Of a stretch of DNA of 54,939 nt, positions 42,192 through 50,545 are shown one piece after another. The DNA is from Candidatus Woesearchaeota archaeon (GTDB lineage: Archaea; Nanobdellota; Nanobdellia; SCGC-AAA011-G17; GW2011-AR20). The stretch lies in contig JACQNJ010000013.1 of the NCBI GenBank assembly GCA_016203115.1, positions 1-54,939 of the forward strand. The letters run 5' to 3'. The notes under the pieces are model-generated. The model ran no database searches. It was given only the letters and a program-made list of their open reading frames with translations, and was not told the origin of the DNA. Numbering within the stretch: the first letter of the stretch is position 1; each line of letters starts with the position of its first letter. Made by a program: the position numbers and the translations under genes.

Positions 42192-45100
42192 ATGGGGAAA
42201 AAGTTACTGTTACTATTTTTACTTGTATTCTTTGTTAATAGTGTTTATGCTGCCACTGATATAGAAATAAGTGAGATTATGTATGATCCTACCAATGTGG
42301 TGAGCGGGGCGGCTAAGGACTCATTTAGATGTGACAATGATTCAAGCTGCCAGTGGATAGAGATCCATAATAAAGAAAGCTCTAGTGAGGATTTATCCTC
42401 TTGGAAGCTGAAGGTTAATACAAGAACCAATGGAAATGAGATTTATGATTTTGAAGATATTGTTATTCTACCTGGGGAGTATATTGTTGTTGCTACCCAA
42501 TTAGGAGATGAAGATGGAGATGGGTTTAGTTTTTCAAAATTGTACGGAAACCAAGATGGAGCATGGGATGCGAATGTAGATGGGTTTAGGGCGGTTAATT
42601 CTGATGTGCCTTTTATTAGAACGCCAGATGTTGGACCTGATAGCAACCCAGATGTTGATATCGAGTTATTAGATGGAAGCAATGCTGTAGTGGATCAAAC
42701 AGTATTCTCAGCGCATTTTAACGGCCCTGTTTATTTTGTACAGAAAAGCAATGGCTATACAATGGAGAAAGATAGCCAAGGTAATTTCGTGCAGAGCTTA
42801 AATTTAGGCGGATCTCCTGGGAAAAATAGAAATGCTCCTCCTGTATTTTCGAACATCCCTAATTTAAGTTTAAATGAAGATCAGATTTTAGATTCTAGAC
42901 TAATTGATTTCAGAAATTTTGTTTCTGATCCTGATGATAGTGATGATAATTTAGTATTTTCTATTACATCTTTTAATTCTAATCCATCTAATTTACTAAA
43001 CTGCGGGGTAATAGGAAGTGAAAGCAATGCAAGCAGAACATACTTCCTTAACTGCTCGGATTTAGGAAAAGACCTTAATGGCAGTATATATATAACTGTA
43101 AGTGCAAGTGATGGTGAGCTTAGTGCAAGTAAAAACTTTAAGATAATTGTGAATCCTGTTAATGATGCTGCAACATTTACTAGTATTGCACCAGACAAAA
43201 CCACTGTTACTTTGCCTTATACATATGATGCTGATGCTCAAGATATTGAAGGTAATCCTTTCATCTTTAGCTTGAGAAGAGCCCCAACTGGAATGAGAAT
43301 TAATTCTTCTACTGGAGTGATTAACTGGACTCCTACTGAATCCCAATTAGGAAACCACAGCATTGAAGTTGTTATTACTGACATTTTAACCCAGGCTGAA
43401 AGAAATTCAGGGTTAGTTGCTGCAAATTCTACTCAAGAATTTGATGTCTTTGTCGAACCTGTCTTTGGCTTTTCAAATGTAGATATAGCGTATGGTGAAG
43501 GAAACCTTAATGGGGTAATCTCTAGCCAAATTATACCAAGAGTATTTACAGCATCTAATTTTACTGTCACTTCTGCCTTCATAAATAGGCATCCTGTTGA
43601 ACAAGGAGTAAATGTCCTCATGGAAGGTGTGAGAGTTACTGCAAAGCTTTCTAGGGGGTCTCAAGTTTTCTTTGATAAAGATATTTCTGCTGAATTTAAC
43701 ATGAACAGTCTTGAGATCAAGCAAGTTCCTTTTACTTTCATAATTCCAAGAAATTTAAGCAATGGGGTTTACAACTTAACTTTGAATGCTGAGGGGAACC
43801 TTTTTGATCTTGATGAAGAATTAAGAGATAAAATTGTTCCTCAATCACAAACTTTTGTTTTATACTTAGATGTGCAACAGGCAAGGCATGATGTCTATAT
43901 TTCTTCAATGAATGTTTATAATGGAGAGGTATGCGGGAGGCAATCTGAGCTAAACATAGAAGTCAAAAATTCTGGAAGCCTGACTGAGAGAGATGTGCAA
44001 TTAAGCAGTTTATATCCATTTTTAAATATTAATTTTAACACTATTATAGACAGAATATTCCCTGGAGAGACAAGAACAGCCTCTGTTAACTTGACTAATG
44101 CAGCGGGTAAACATAACATTACTGCTCAAGCTGCTTATAGTGGCGGAACAAGCGAAGAGGTAATTACTAATTTTGAATCCTGTGTAAGGAAAGGAGACTT
44201 AAATAAAGATTTTTGCATTAATGCAGGAGATGTTACTTTATTATCTAGCAAATTCGGCTTGAAAAATTCTAGCAATGGGTTTGATAACTCATTTGATCTA
44301 AATCAGGATAATGCTATAAATTTTGATGATTTCTATGTTTTAGCAGACCTTATTGGCCCTGGTGAGTGCACTACTATCGTTTCAGAAACTGAAGAGCCAA
44401 AGGCATCTGTTGTTGGTGGAGAGGAATTTAGTGTTGGGGTTTCGCAACTTAAGGTTATAATACAGCAAGGAAGCTCGTCTATATCCCAATTTTTCGTGAC
44501 TAATAAGGGGAATACCTCCTTTGCTGTTTCTAACACACTAGATGGAATTTTCTCTATTGATGACAAGGCTATTAGCTTTGATTTCCCTGGATTCTTCAGC
44601 TTATTAGCTGGAAGCTTTTCTAGCATTAACTTAAAAACAAGTGTTCCTGAGCAGTTCAAAGTAGGAAGTTATAATGGCGCTTTTACTCTTAAAACAACTA
44701 AACAAATCACTTCACTTCCAATTGAGGTTGAAGTTATTCCTGATCTTTGTGAAGAAGGGATTAAAGGAAGTGACATTTCTATAGATATAGATGATCCTGA
44801 TAGCAATGAAGATTTTAAGCCGGGAGATACAATAGATGTTGATCTTTCTGTGAGAAACAGCGGAGAAACTAGAGATATAAGTATAGAAGGAATTCTTTGG
44901 AATGCTGACAAAGATGAAGAGGTTGAATCTTTTGATGCTGATTCTGTTGAAATAGACAAAGGAGATACTGAAAAGGATGATTTTGATTTTGAGATTACGA
45001 TTCCAGAAGATGTTAAAGATGACAAAATTGTGCTGTATATTAAATCATTTGAAGATGGAAATGAAGAGCAAACATGTACTGTTCAAAGCTTAGAATTAGA

Positions 45101-45659
45101 TGTGGACAGGGAGAAGAATGATGTCAGGATTGCTGAAGTTACGGCTCAAAAAGAATTGCAGTGCGAAAGTAATGCTGTCTTTAGAGTTAGCGCAAGAAAC
45201 TTTGGAAAGAATGATGAAGAAAATGTGTTATTTAGAATTGCCAATGATGAGCTTGGCTTACTTGAAGAATCTAAAACTTTTACCTTAAAAGAGTTTGACA
45301 AAAATGGAGATTTTGTTTCTGAGACCTTATCCTTTAATGTTCCTTTAACTAGATCTGAAAGATCTCTTTTTTTAGTTTCTGTTGTTTATGATGATGGGGC
45401 CCAAATGCAGAGTGTTGACAAAGAGATTAGGATTGCCTGCAGTGAAGATAAACTTGCTGAAGATCAGGTTAGTACCAGGACTCAGCCTAATTTGAAAGAA
45501 GAGACTGCTATTCAGGGAAAGGGGGTTAAAGTTGTTCAATCAGCCACTAAAAAAGTTGAAACTGATGTTTTAATACAAACTGCAGTTTTCCTTTCTTTTG
45601 TATTAGGATTAAGCATTGTTACTTATGCCTTAAAAGGAGCTATTTTGATAAGAAAATGA
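42192..45659 (+). CDS. Large S-layer-type surface protein: lamin-tail, cadherin-like, dockerin-like, membrane anchor
   Basis: 1155 aa. Signal peptide to about residue 21 (VYA). A lamin-tail-like domain spans ~22-190 (DIEISEIMYDPTN, CQWIEIHNKES, VILPGEYIVVATQ). Cadherin/Ig-like domains follow (LNEDQILDSRLIDFRNFVSD, ASDGELSASKNFKIIVNPVN, MRINSSTGVINWTP). A dockerin-like Ca pair is at ~667-720 (KGDLNKDFCINAGDVTLL, DLNQDNAINFDDFYVL). Residues ~850-1090 are a module shared with the S-layer protein downstream (NEDFKPGDTIDVDLSV). A C-terminal helix (~1128-1150) anchors it. Probably a surface-layer component and N-glycosylation target. A TTTAAATAAT box at 42151 drives it. Confidence 0.75.
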   Translation: MGKKLLLLFLLVFFVNSVYAATDIEISEIMYDPTNVVSGAAKDSFRCDNDSSCQWIEIHNKESSSEDLSSWKLKVNTRTNGNEIYDFEDIVILPGEYIVVATQLGDEDGDGFSFSKLYGNQDGAWDANVDGFRAVNSDVPFIRTPDVGPDSNPDVDIELLDGSNAVVDQTVFSAHFNGPVYFVQKSNGYTMEKDSQGNFVQSLNLGGSPGKNRNAPPVFSNIPNLSLNEDQILDSRLIDFRNFVSDPDDSDDNLVFSITSFNSNPSNLLNCGVIGSESNASRTYFLNCSDLGKDLNGSIYITVSASDGELSASKNFKIIVNPVNDAATFTSIAPDKTTVTLPYTYDADAQDIEGNPFIFSLRRAPTGMRINSSTGVINWTPTESQLGNHSIEVVITDILTQAERNSGLVAANSTQEFDVFVEPVFGFSNVDIAYGEGNLNGVISSQIIPRVFTASNFTVTSAFINRHPVEQGVNVLMEGVRVTAKLSRGSQVFFDKDISAEFNMNSLEIKQVPFTFIIPRNLSNGVYNLTLNAEGNLFDLDEELRDKIVPQSQTFVLYLDVQQARHDVYISSMNVYNGEVCGRQSELNIEVKNSGSLTERDVQLSSLYPFLNINFNTIIDRIFPGETRTASVNLTNAAGKHNITAQAAYSGGTSEEVITNFESCVRKGDLNKDFCINAGDVTLLSSKFGLKNSSNGFDNSFDLNQDNAINFDDFYVLADLIGPGECTTIVSETEEPKASVVGGEEFSVGVSQLKVIIQQGSSSISQFFVTNKGNTSFAVSNTLDGIFSIDDKAISFDFPGFFSLLAGSFSSINLKTSVPEQFKVGSYNGAFTLKTTKQITSLPIEVEVIPDLCEEGIKGSDISIDIDDPDSNEDFKPGDTIDVDLSVRNSGETRDISIEGILWNADKDEEVESFDADSVEIDKGDTEKDDFDFEITIPEDVKDDKIVLYIKSFEDGNEEQTCTVQSLELDVDREKNDVRIAEVTAQKELQCESNAVFRVSARNFGKNDEENVLFRIANDELGLLEESKTFTLKEFDKNGDFVSETLSFNVPLTRSERSLFLVSVVYDDGAQMQSVDKEIRIACSEDKLAEDQVSTRTQPNLKEETAIQGKGVKVVQSATKKVETDVLIQTAVFLSFVLGLSIVTYALKGAILIRK

Positions 45660-45664
45660 ATCAC

Positions 45665-45680
45665 CGAAAGGTTTATATAC
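45665..45680 (+). promoter_or_regulatory. Strong promoter of the S-layer gene
   Basis: CGAAAG (BRE-like) directly followed by GTTTATATAC is a near-ideal archaeal promoter. Transcription should begin near 45703, leaving a ~40-nt leader with GGAGAT before ATG 45743. This contrasts with the leaderless promoters of most neighbours and fits a highly expressed gene. Confidence 0.65.
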
Positions 45681-45742
45681 GTTTTTATTACTATAAAATG
45701 ATTATAAAAATCCATGATTAGTTAATGGGGGTTGGAGATAAA

Positions 45743-47761
45743 ATGAAAAAATTATTATTGAGTATATTTTTAATATTTTTAGTTGGGTTAAGTTTAGCTA
45801 GTGCTGCTTTAACAGCAACGGTTTCAAATCCGACTTATCCTGGAACACAAACATCAGCAAAACCAGGGGATTCTGTAACTTATGAAGTTACTGTGTCAAA
45901 TAATGTTGCATCTCAAGTAACTGCAACATTAACAAGCTCTGATTTAGTATTGGGAGCAAATAAGATTTCTGTTCCAAGCACAACATCAGCAACTGTTGCT
46001 GCTGCTGTTGGCAGTAGTTCTGGAACTGGAAAAGGGACAATAAGCGTTGTTACTCCTACAGTTTTGAAAGGAACTTATACTGGAACAATAACTGCTACTG
46101 ATGCTTCAAACTCTGCAATTAAGGGAACTGTAAGCTATTCAATGGAAGTTAGTGAAGTAAGATCCCTAGATGTTGAGCAGAGTGCAGTAAAGATAAATAC
46201 TTTTGAAGGTCAAACAAAAACAACCGAGATTACATTAAAGAACAAGGGAACTGTTATTTTGAGCAATTTTGAAGTATCTCATACCTTGTCAACTGATGGA
46301 AGTTCAGTTATTTTTGATGCTGGTAATGAGGATAAGATTGTTTTAGAATTTAAAGTTGATGATAAGGAATTATCAGCTTTGACTTTGAATCCAGGGGAAT
46401 CTAAAATCTTGAAGATCAAGACCATAGCAGATGAAGGATTTGATTTAGGGACTAGAACTGGAGCTCTTACTATTAAGTCAAAAGTTCAAGGAACTACTAC
46501 TGAGGTTTTAGACTCAGCTACTTTTGATTTGGAGATAACTCCTGAACTTTGTGAAGTTGGACCTGTAGGCAGCAAATTAGTACTAGATATTAAAGAGCCT
46601 GACAGAGGAGAAGACTTCAAGCCGGGAGATACTATCAATGTTGAGGTTAATGTTGAAAACAAGGACAGTGAAGACAGGGATGTTGAGATGGAAATTTCAA
46701 TCTGGAATTTAGATGAAAATGATGAATTGCTAAGCAAAGATGTTGATGTAAATGTTGACAGCAATAGCGATGAAGATATTGAAGTTGATTTTGTTCTTCC
46801 TTATGGGGAAGAGATAGGATCAAGCGATAAGATTGTCATCTTTGCAATGGCTACATTTGATGATACTGATTTTGAAGAAACAACACAGTGCGCTGAAGCA
46901 TCAAACCCTATTGATGTAGATAGAGAAAATCATGAAGTTCTAATCAGAGAATTTGTCGCAAATCCTACAACTTTAACTTGTGGTGATAATGTAAACTTCA
47001 GAGTTTCTGTATTGAACATAGGAAAAAAGGAAGAAGATAATGTTCAGATTCAAGTTAGAAGCCCAGACTTGTTTGGCGTGAATGACTTGCAGTCTAATGA
47101 ATTCACATTGAAGAAGTTTGACAAGAGCGACAATGCTGCTGTAAAAACTTTTAGCTTTAGAGTGCCAGACAGCATTAAAGAAGGCACTTATAATACAGAG
47201 GCTATTGTCTTGTTCGACAGTAAGTCAAAGTCTGATGTTGAAACACAAACATTGACAATTGGGGCTTGTGGAACAGATGTTACACCAACAGGAGCCAAGG
47301 CTGCTGTGAGCTTGTTGCAGAAAACTTTTGCAGCAACTGAAGGAAAAGTATTTGCAGTTCCAGTTACTCTACAGAATTCAGGAAGTGAGTCAGTAGAATA
47401 TACTGTTGAAGCAAATGCAATTGGCGGATGGGGAACAACTGAATCAGAAGATGTTTCTGTTGCACCTGGACAAGCTTCTACTGTATTTGTCTATGTGACA
47501 CCTAAAACAGACTTGGAAGATGGAAAATATGCTGGAAATGTTGTTTTGAGGCAGAACGGAAATGTAGTTGCTACTGAAACATTTAGTGTTGACGTAGGAG
47601 CAACAACTCCAACTGGAAGCGCAGTTTTCCAACAAAGCACAACCTCAGGATCTTTCTTCAGAAACTGGGTTGAGTCTGGAAGAATCTTCTGGGTATTAGG
47701 CATAGTGATTTTGTTAGTGTTGATCATCTTCTTTGCAAGATTAATCTTTGCAAAGGAGTAA
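45743..47761 (+). CDS. Probable main S-layer protein
   Basis: 672 aa from ATG 45743, chosen because GGAGAT lies 4 nt upstream; ATG 45725 is in frame. Signal peptide to about residue 20 (ASA). N-terminal Thr/Ser/Val-rich Ig-like domains (SNPTYPGTQTSAKPGDSVTY), residues ~267-511 homologous to the 42192 protein (GEDFKPGDTINVEVNVENK; VDRENHEVLIREF; CGDNVNFRVSVLNIGKKEED), another NEW3-like domain (FAVPVTLQNSGSESVEYTV) and a C-terminal helix (IFWVLGIVILLVLIIFFARL). The strong leadered promoter and T-rich terminator indicate an abundant envelope protein. Confidence 0.8.
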   Translation: MKKLLLSIFLIFLVGLSLASAALTATVSNPTYPGTQTSAKPGDSVTYEVTVSNNVASQVTATLTSSDLVLGANKISVPSTTSATVAAAVGSSSGTGKGTISVVTPTVLKGTYTGTITATDASNSAIKGTVSYSMEVSEVRSLDVEQSAVKINTFEGQTKTTEITLKNKGTVILSNFEVSHTLSTDGSSVIFDAGNEDKIVLEFKVDDKELSALTLNPGESKILKIKTIADEGFDLGTRTGALTIKSKVQGTTTEVLDSATFDLEITPELCEVGPVGSKLVLDIKEPDRGEDFKPGDTINVEVNVENKDSEDRDVEMEISIWNLDENDELLSKDVDVNVDSNSDEDIEVDFVLPYGEEIGSSDKIVIFAMATFDDTDFEETTQCAEASNPIDVDRENHEVLIREFVANPTTLTCGDNVNFRVSVLNIGKKEEDNVQIQVRSPDLFGVNDLQSNEFTLKKFDKSDNAAVKTFSFRVPDSIKEGTYNTEAIVLFDSKSKSDVETQTLTIGACGTDVTPTGAKAAVSLLQKTFAATEGKVFAVPVTLQNSGSESVEYTVEANAIGGWGTTESEDVSVAPGQASTVFVYVTPKTDLEDGKYAGNVVLRQNGNVVATETFSVDVGATTPTGSAVFQQSTTSGSFFRNWVESGRIFWVLGIVILLVLIIFFARLIFAKE

Positions 47762-47795
47762 ACACTTTTTTTTCTTTTTTTGTTTATTTTTAATT
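47762..47795 (+). terminator. Terminator after the S-layer gene
   Basis: Runs of T (ctttttttctttttttg and tttattttt) begin directly after the stop codon. This is the strongest T-rich terminator in the window, in line with strong transcription. Confidence 0.6.
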
Positions 47796-47929
47796 CTTTT
47801 ACAGAGTTAATAAAGAATTATAATTTTAAGCAAAACCACCCTACTAACCATTTATGTCCACCAAATAAATGCATTTCAGCAGTTAAATGAATTTAATTTT
47901 AGAGAGAAACTACTTGTATTTCGTTTATT

Positions 47930-48442
47930 TTAATCTACAAGAAGACCTAGATGTTTGGAAAATTTGATATATGCCTCACCATTGAGTCTATGAACCTCAC
48001 AATAAAACTGAACCTCATGATGGGCACTCAATTTAACATCTGCAGGGCTAACCTTTCGTTGTTGTGCCCAGAATCTTCTTAACTCTCCTTCTAACTGATT
48101 TTTACCATCTCTATCTGACACAACTCCTCCTTCTCCTAATTGACTTACAAAATCAGTTCCTAAAAGATAACCTTCTATCATTAATTGCCTAAACGCATCA
48201 TAATTTTCCGGCCTAACTCTTTGCGGAAACATGCATCTTGCTCCATCTGAAATAACACCATGCCTGTCCCTTTTCGGATACAGCATTAATCTTACCGTTT
48301 CAGGTACGCCAACATCACGTCTTTCCCTCTGGCTTAATAAATATTTATAGTCCTGCACCCAACCATGATGCAAAGCCCAAGATAATGCTTGCCATCCCGT
48401 GTATCCAATTGAATCTTCAATTATTTCTGGAACCAAACTCAT
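47930..48442 (-). CDS. Hypothetical protein, atypical composition
   Basis: 170 aa, unrecognised. It is rich in Arg and Trp (HHGWVQDYKYLLSQRERRDV, RRFWAQQRKVSPADVKL) and poorer in Lys and Ile than neighbours, with GC-richer codons. The N-terminal IGYTGWQALSWALHHGWVQD resembles an ankyrin/TPR-like helical start. No signal peptide or membrane segment. The composition suggests recent transfer. A TTTAAATA box precedes its start. Confidence 0.5.
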   Translation of the reverse strand: MSLVPEIIEDSIGYTGWQALSWALHHGWVQDYKYLLSQRERRDVGVPETVRLMLYPKRDRHGVISDGARCMFPQRVRPENYDAFRQLMIEGYLLGTDFVSQLGEGGVVSDRDGKNQLEGELRRFWAQQRKVSPADVKLSAHHEVQFYCEVHRLNGEAYIKFSKHLGLLVD

Positions 48443-48545
48443 TTAATCACATCCTAATGTAAAAACAAGAATATAGATTTGTATTTAAATATTTATATCC
48501 TTAAATCTGTCTGTTCCGCCAGCATTGAAAATTATAAGAATAAAT

Positions 48546-48875
48546 TTAAGAAGTGATTAATCTGAAAGATATTATTTTTAATTCTGTTTCTCCATTTATT
48601 GGTTTTTTATAGTATTCTGTGTACTTTTTGTACATCGTTTTATTAGAATTATATTTTTCATGACCATTCCAATCATCCTCTGTTAACTCCTTGAATTTTT
48701 TTATTTTTATGTTTGTTAGTTCTGCTTTTGCAAATTTTCCTAAGGTTTTAGTGTTGATAAAATTCACAATATCCCCTTCCTTCAAGTTCTTATCATCAAA
48801 TAATCTCCAAGTTACTGTTTTCCTTTTCGATAAAATTAGTGGGATTAAAATAGGGTAAAACTTTAGACTTTTCAT
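48546..48875 (-). CDS. ASCH-domain protein
   Basis: 109 aa from ATG 48875; a GTG at 48890 lies inside the tRNA-Cys gene and was rejected. ASCH motifs are KSLKFYPILIPLILSKRKTV, TWRLFDDKNLKEGDIVNF and the later FKELTEDDWNGHEKY. ASCH proteins resemble PUA domains and bind RNA, and some are ribonucleases or N4-acetylcytidine amidohydrolases. Its start lies only 9 nt after the tRNA-Cys 3' end, so it is probably co-transcribed with that tRNA. Confidence 0.85.
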   Translation of the reverse strand: MKSLKFYPILIPLILSKRKTVTWRLFDDKNLKEGDIVNFINTKTLGKFAKAELTNIKIKKFKELTEDDWNGHEKYNSNKTMYKKYTEYYKKPINGETELKIISFRLITS

Positions 48876-48884
48876 TTTAAGTAA

Positions 48885-48967
48885 GGGCACAGCAGGATTT
48901 TCGTTGAATTTCGAACCTGCGATAGTCGCTCTGCAGGCGACTGCCTTAACCGCTTGGCGATGTGCCC
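48885..48967 (-). tRNA. tRNA-Cys(GCA) with a 12-nt T-loop intron
   Basis: 83 nt on the minus strand. Acceptor GGGCACA/TGTGCCC, D stem GCC/GGC, anticodon stem GTCGC/GCGAC with loop CTGCAGA (anticodon GCA), T stem GCAGG/CCTGC. The next base is T, the U73 discriminator expected for tRNA-Cys. The T loop is 19 nt instead of 7. Removing the 12 nt at 48898-48909 leaves TTCGAAT, the normal T loop, and a 71-nt tRNA. CCA is not encoded. Confidence 0.9.
48898..48909 (-). other. tRNA-Cys intron, 12 nt at position 59/60
   Basis: The exon TTCG pairs with intron CGAA to form a 4-bp helix flanked by two 3-nt bulges (AAA and AAT), a bulge-helix-bulge motif. Cutting each bulge after its second base, the archaeal rule, removes ATTCAACGAAAA. 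Confidence 0.75.
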
Positions 48968-49049
48968 TTTTAAAGAAAATAACTAAATAGATTTTAAAAG
49001 GGTTTCTTTTATCTTAGATTTATTAAGATCCTATAACCTATCTAATATT

Positions 49050-49388
49050 CTACCAATACTTACCGTCATAAAGTCTCCTTGAAGATCTGGACCTTCGATG
49101 TTTTGGCTTAATTTTGCCGTCTATCCCAACTCTATCTTCTATTGTGAGATTGTCCTTAACTCTTATACTTCTGAATCTTAAATGACCCATAACTTTCTTC
49201 CTTGATTTACTTGTACCATGACCATTTAAACCATATACAGTAATTTTTCCTTTAGAATCCACTCCCCTATCTGTGTAGATTATAGGAACGACAGCATAAA
49301 AATAGCCCATGGTACGTTTATGATCATAAAATAACATGACTGGGCCAGCTACTGTACCTTTCTCAGCGTTATCATAGTATTGTTTCAT
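49050..49388 (-). CDS. Small basic hypothetical protein between two tRNA genes
   Basis: 112 aa from ATG 49388; a longer upstream reading would start within the tRNA-Arg gene and was rejected. Unrecognised. A beta-rich first half (GTVAGPVMLFYDHKRTMGYF, YAVVPIIYTDRG) is followed by a strongly basic end (GKIKPKHRRSRSSRRLYDGK) that could bind RNA. It starts 48 nt after tRNA-Arg and ends ~80 nt before tRNA-Cys on the same strand. Confidence 0.5.
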   Translation of the reverse strand: MKQYYDNAEKGTVAGPVMLFYDHKRTMGYFYAVVPIIYTDRGVDSKGKITVYGLNGHGTSKSRKKVMGHLRFRSIRVKDNLTIEDRVGIDGKIKPKHRRSRSSRRLYDGKYW

Positions 49389-49449
49389 TATAATATTCGT
49401 TAAAATATAAAAAAGATTAAAAATATATTGAAATGCGGGCCCGATGGGA

Positions 49450-49461
49450 TTTTCATTGAAT
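49450..49461 (-). other. tRNA-Arg intron 3, 12 nt at position 59/60
   Basis: Same place, length and layout as the tRNA-Cys intron. Here the exon TTCA pairs with intron TGAA: compared with tRNA-Cys, G57 became A and its intron partner C became T, so the helix is kept by a compensatory change. Confidence 0.75.
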
Positions 49462-49492
49462 TTTGAACCCACGACCTACAGCTTAGAAGGCT

Positions 49493-49513
49493 CTAGCGAG
49501 ACAATACTCTCTT
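49493..49513 (-). other. tRNA-Arg intron 2, 21 nt at position 28/29
   Basis: Exon GGCG pairs with intron CGCT (one G-U). Bulges ACA and AGA flank the helix, and cutting after their second base joins AC to AGC, giving the 5' anticodon strand ACAGC that pairs with GCTGT. AGA/TCT forms a short inner stem. Confidence 0.65.
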
Positions 49514-49534
49514 GTCGCCCTATCCAGGCTAGGC

Positions 49535-49550
49535 TTCCCGATATAACGTA
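49535..49550 (-). other. tRNA-Arg intron 1, 16 nt at position 9/10
   Basis: The exon CCCG at the end of the 5' acceptor strand pairs with intron CGGG. Bulges TAT and AAG flank the helix; cutting after their second base joins U8-A9 to the D stem GCCT. Confidence 0.65.
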
Positions 49551-49651
49551 TACGGGCCCAGTTAGAAAGCTGGTCTTTAGCCCACATTCATAAAATAAAC
49601 AATATATCAGCTTTAAAAAACTTTTTAAATGGAGCTAAAAATTAAAAGAAG

Positions 49652-50545
49652 ATGAAAGCTATCTCAATAAAAAACCTGTATAAATCTTATCCTGGAGTAG
49701 ATGCTATTAAAGGCATAAGCTTTGACATTGAAGAAGGAGATTTTTTCGGTTTTTTGGGTCCAAATGGGGCTGGAAAAACTACTACAATTAACTGCATTAT
49801 AGGATTAGCTCAATTTTCTCAGGGAAACATAGAAGTTTTTGGAAAAGATGTAAAGAAGGACTACATGGAAGCTAGAAAGTTTATTGGAACATCACCACAA
49901 GAATATAATTTTGACCCTTACCTGAGCATTGCAGATGTGCTTATCTACCAAGCTGGATATTATGGGATTAAGAAAAAAGATGTAATGCCTAAGGTTGAGG
50001 AATTATTGAAACAATTTAAGTTAGATGGCAAAAGCGAAGTTGACTTCAGAAAATTAAGTGGGGGAATGAAAAGAAGATTGACTCTAGCAAGGTCTTTAGT
50101 TCATGATCCAAAAGTATTGATTTTAGATGAGCCAACTGCGGGTGTTGATGTTGAGCTAAGAATAGAACTACATAATTATCTGAAAAAAATTAATAAAGAT
50201 GGAAAAACTATTTTATTAACTTCGCATTACATTGATGAAGTTGAAAAATTATGTGATACAATATGCATAATCAATGAAGGAAAGATTATTGCAAATGAAA
50301 AAACAAAAAACCTTTTAGACAGGTTAGATGATGGGCATACTGAAATCATTACTGATAAAGTTTCCAAGAAGATAGACCTGGACTGTGTTGAGTTTAATAA
50401 AAATAAGATTCTTGTATGGAATAGAGGGAAACATCATCTAAAAGAAGTATTTGCTCATTTACAAAAACAGAATATCAAGGTTATAGACATCAAAACAGTT
50501 AAAGATTCTTTGCAGAATATATTTTTGAGGCTGACTAAAAAATGA
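49652..50545 (+). CDS. ABC-2 type exporter, ATP-binding protein
   Basis: 297 aa. Walker A GPNGAGKTTT (about residues 37-46), Q-loop SPQEYNFDPY, signature LSGGMKRRL, Walker B VLILDEPTAGVDVE and H-loop LTSHYIDE. The C-terminal ~80 residues are the accessory domain of DrrA/NatA-type exporters. It pairs with the permease at 51074. It overlaps the S51-like gene by 4 nt. A TTTTTAAAT box lies ~25 nt upstream; divergent from the tRNA genes. Confidence 0.92.
   Translation: MKAISIKNLYKSYPGVDAIKGISFDIEEGDFFGFLGPNGAGKTTTINCIIGLAQFSQGNIEVFGKDVKKDYMEARKFIGTSPQEYNFDPYLSIADVLIYQAGYYGIKKKDVMPKVEELLKQFKLDGKSEVDFRKLSGGMKRRLTLARSLVHDPKVLILDEPTAGVDVELRIELHNYLKKINKDGKTILLTSHYIDEVEKLCDTICIINEGKIIANEKTKNLLDRLDDGHTEIITDKVSKKIDLDCVEFNKNKILVWNRGKHHLKEVFAHLQKQNIKVIDIKTVKDSLQNIFLRLTKK

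Larger units (their letters stand above)
49437..49559 (-). tRNA. tRNA-Arg(UCU) with three introns
   Basis: 123 nt on the minus strand. Acceptor GGGCCCG/CGGGCCC, discriminator G. Three insertions (49535-49550, 49493-49513, 49450-49461) interrupt it. After their removal the remaining 74 nt fold as a normal tRNA: U8-A9, D stem GCCT/GGGC, anticodon stem ACAGC/GCTGT, loop CTTCTAA (anticodon UCU), T stem GTGGG/CCCAT, T loop TTCAAAT. The pre-tRNA is on the strand of the following small genes and may be co-transcribed with them. Confidence 0.85.

Noticed and set aside
48546-48890. GTG start for the ASCH gene at 48890
   Set aside because: It is inside the tRNA-Cys acceptor stem; ATG 48875 begins the conserved domain.
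49050-49472. Longer form of the small basic protein starting at 49472
   Set aside because: Its first codons lie inside the tRNA-Arg gene; ATG 49388 is the sensible start.
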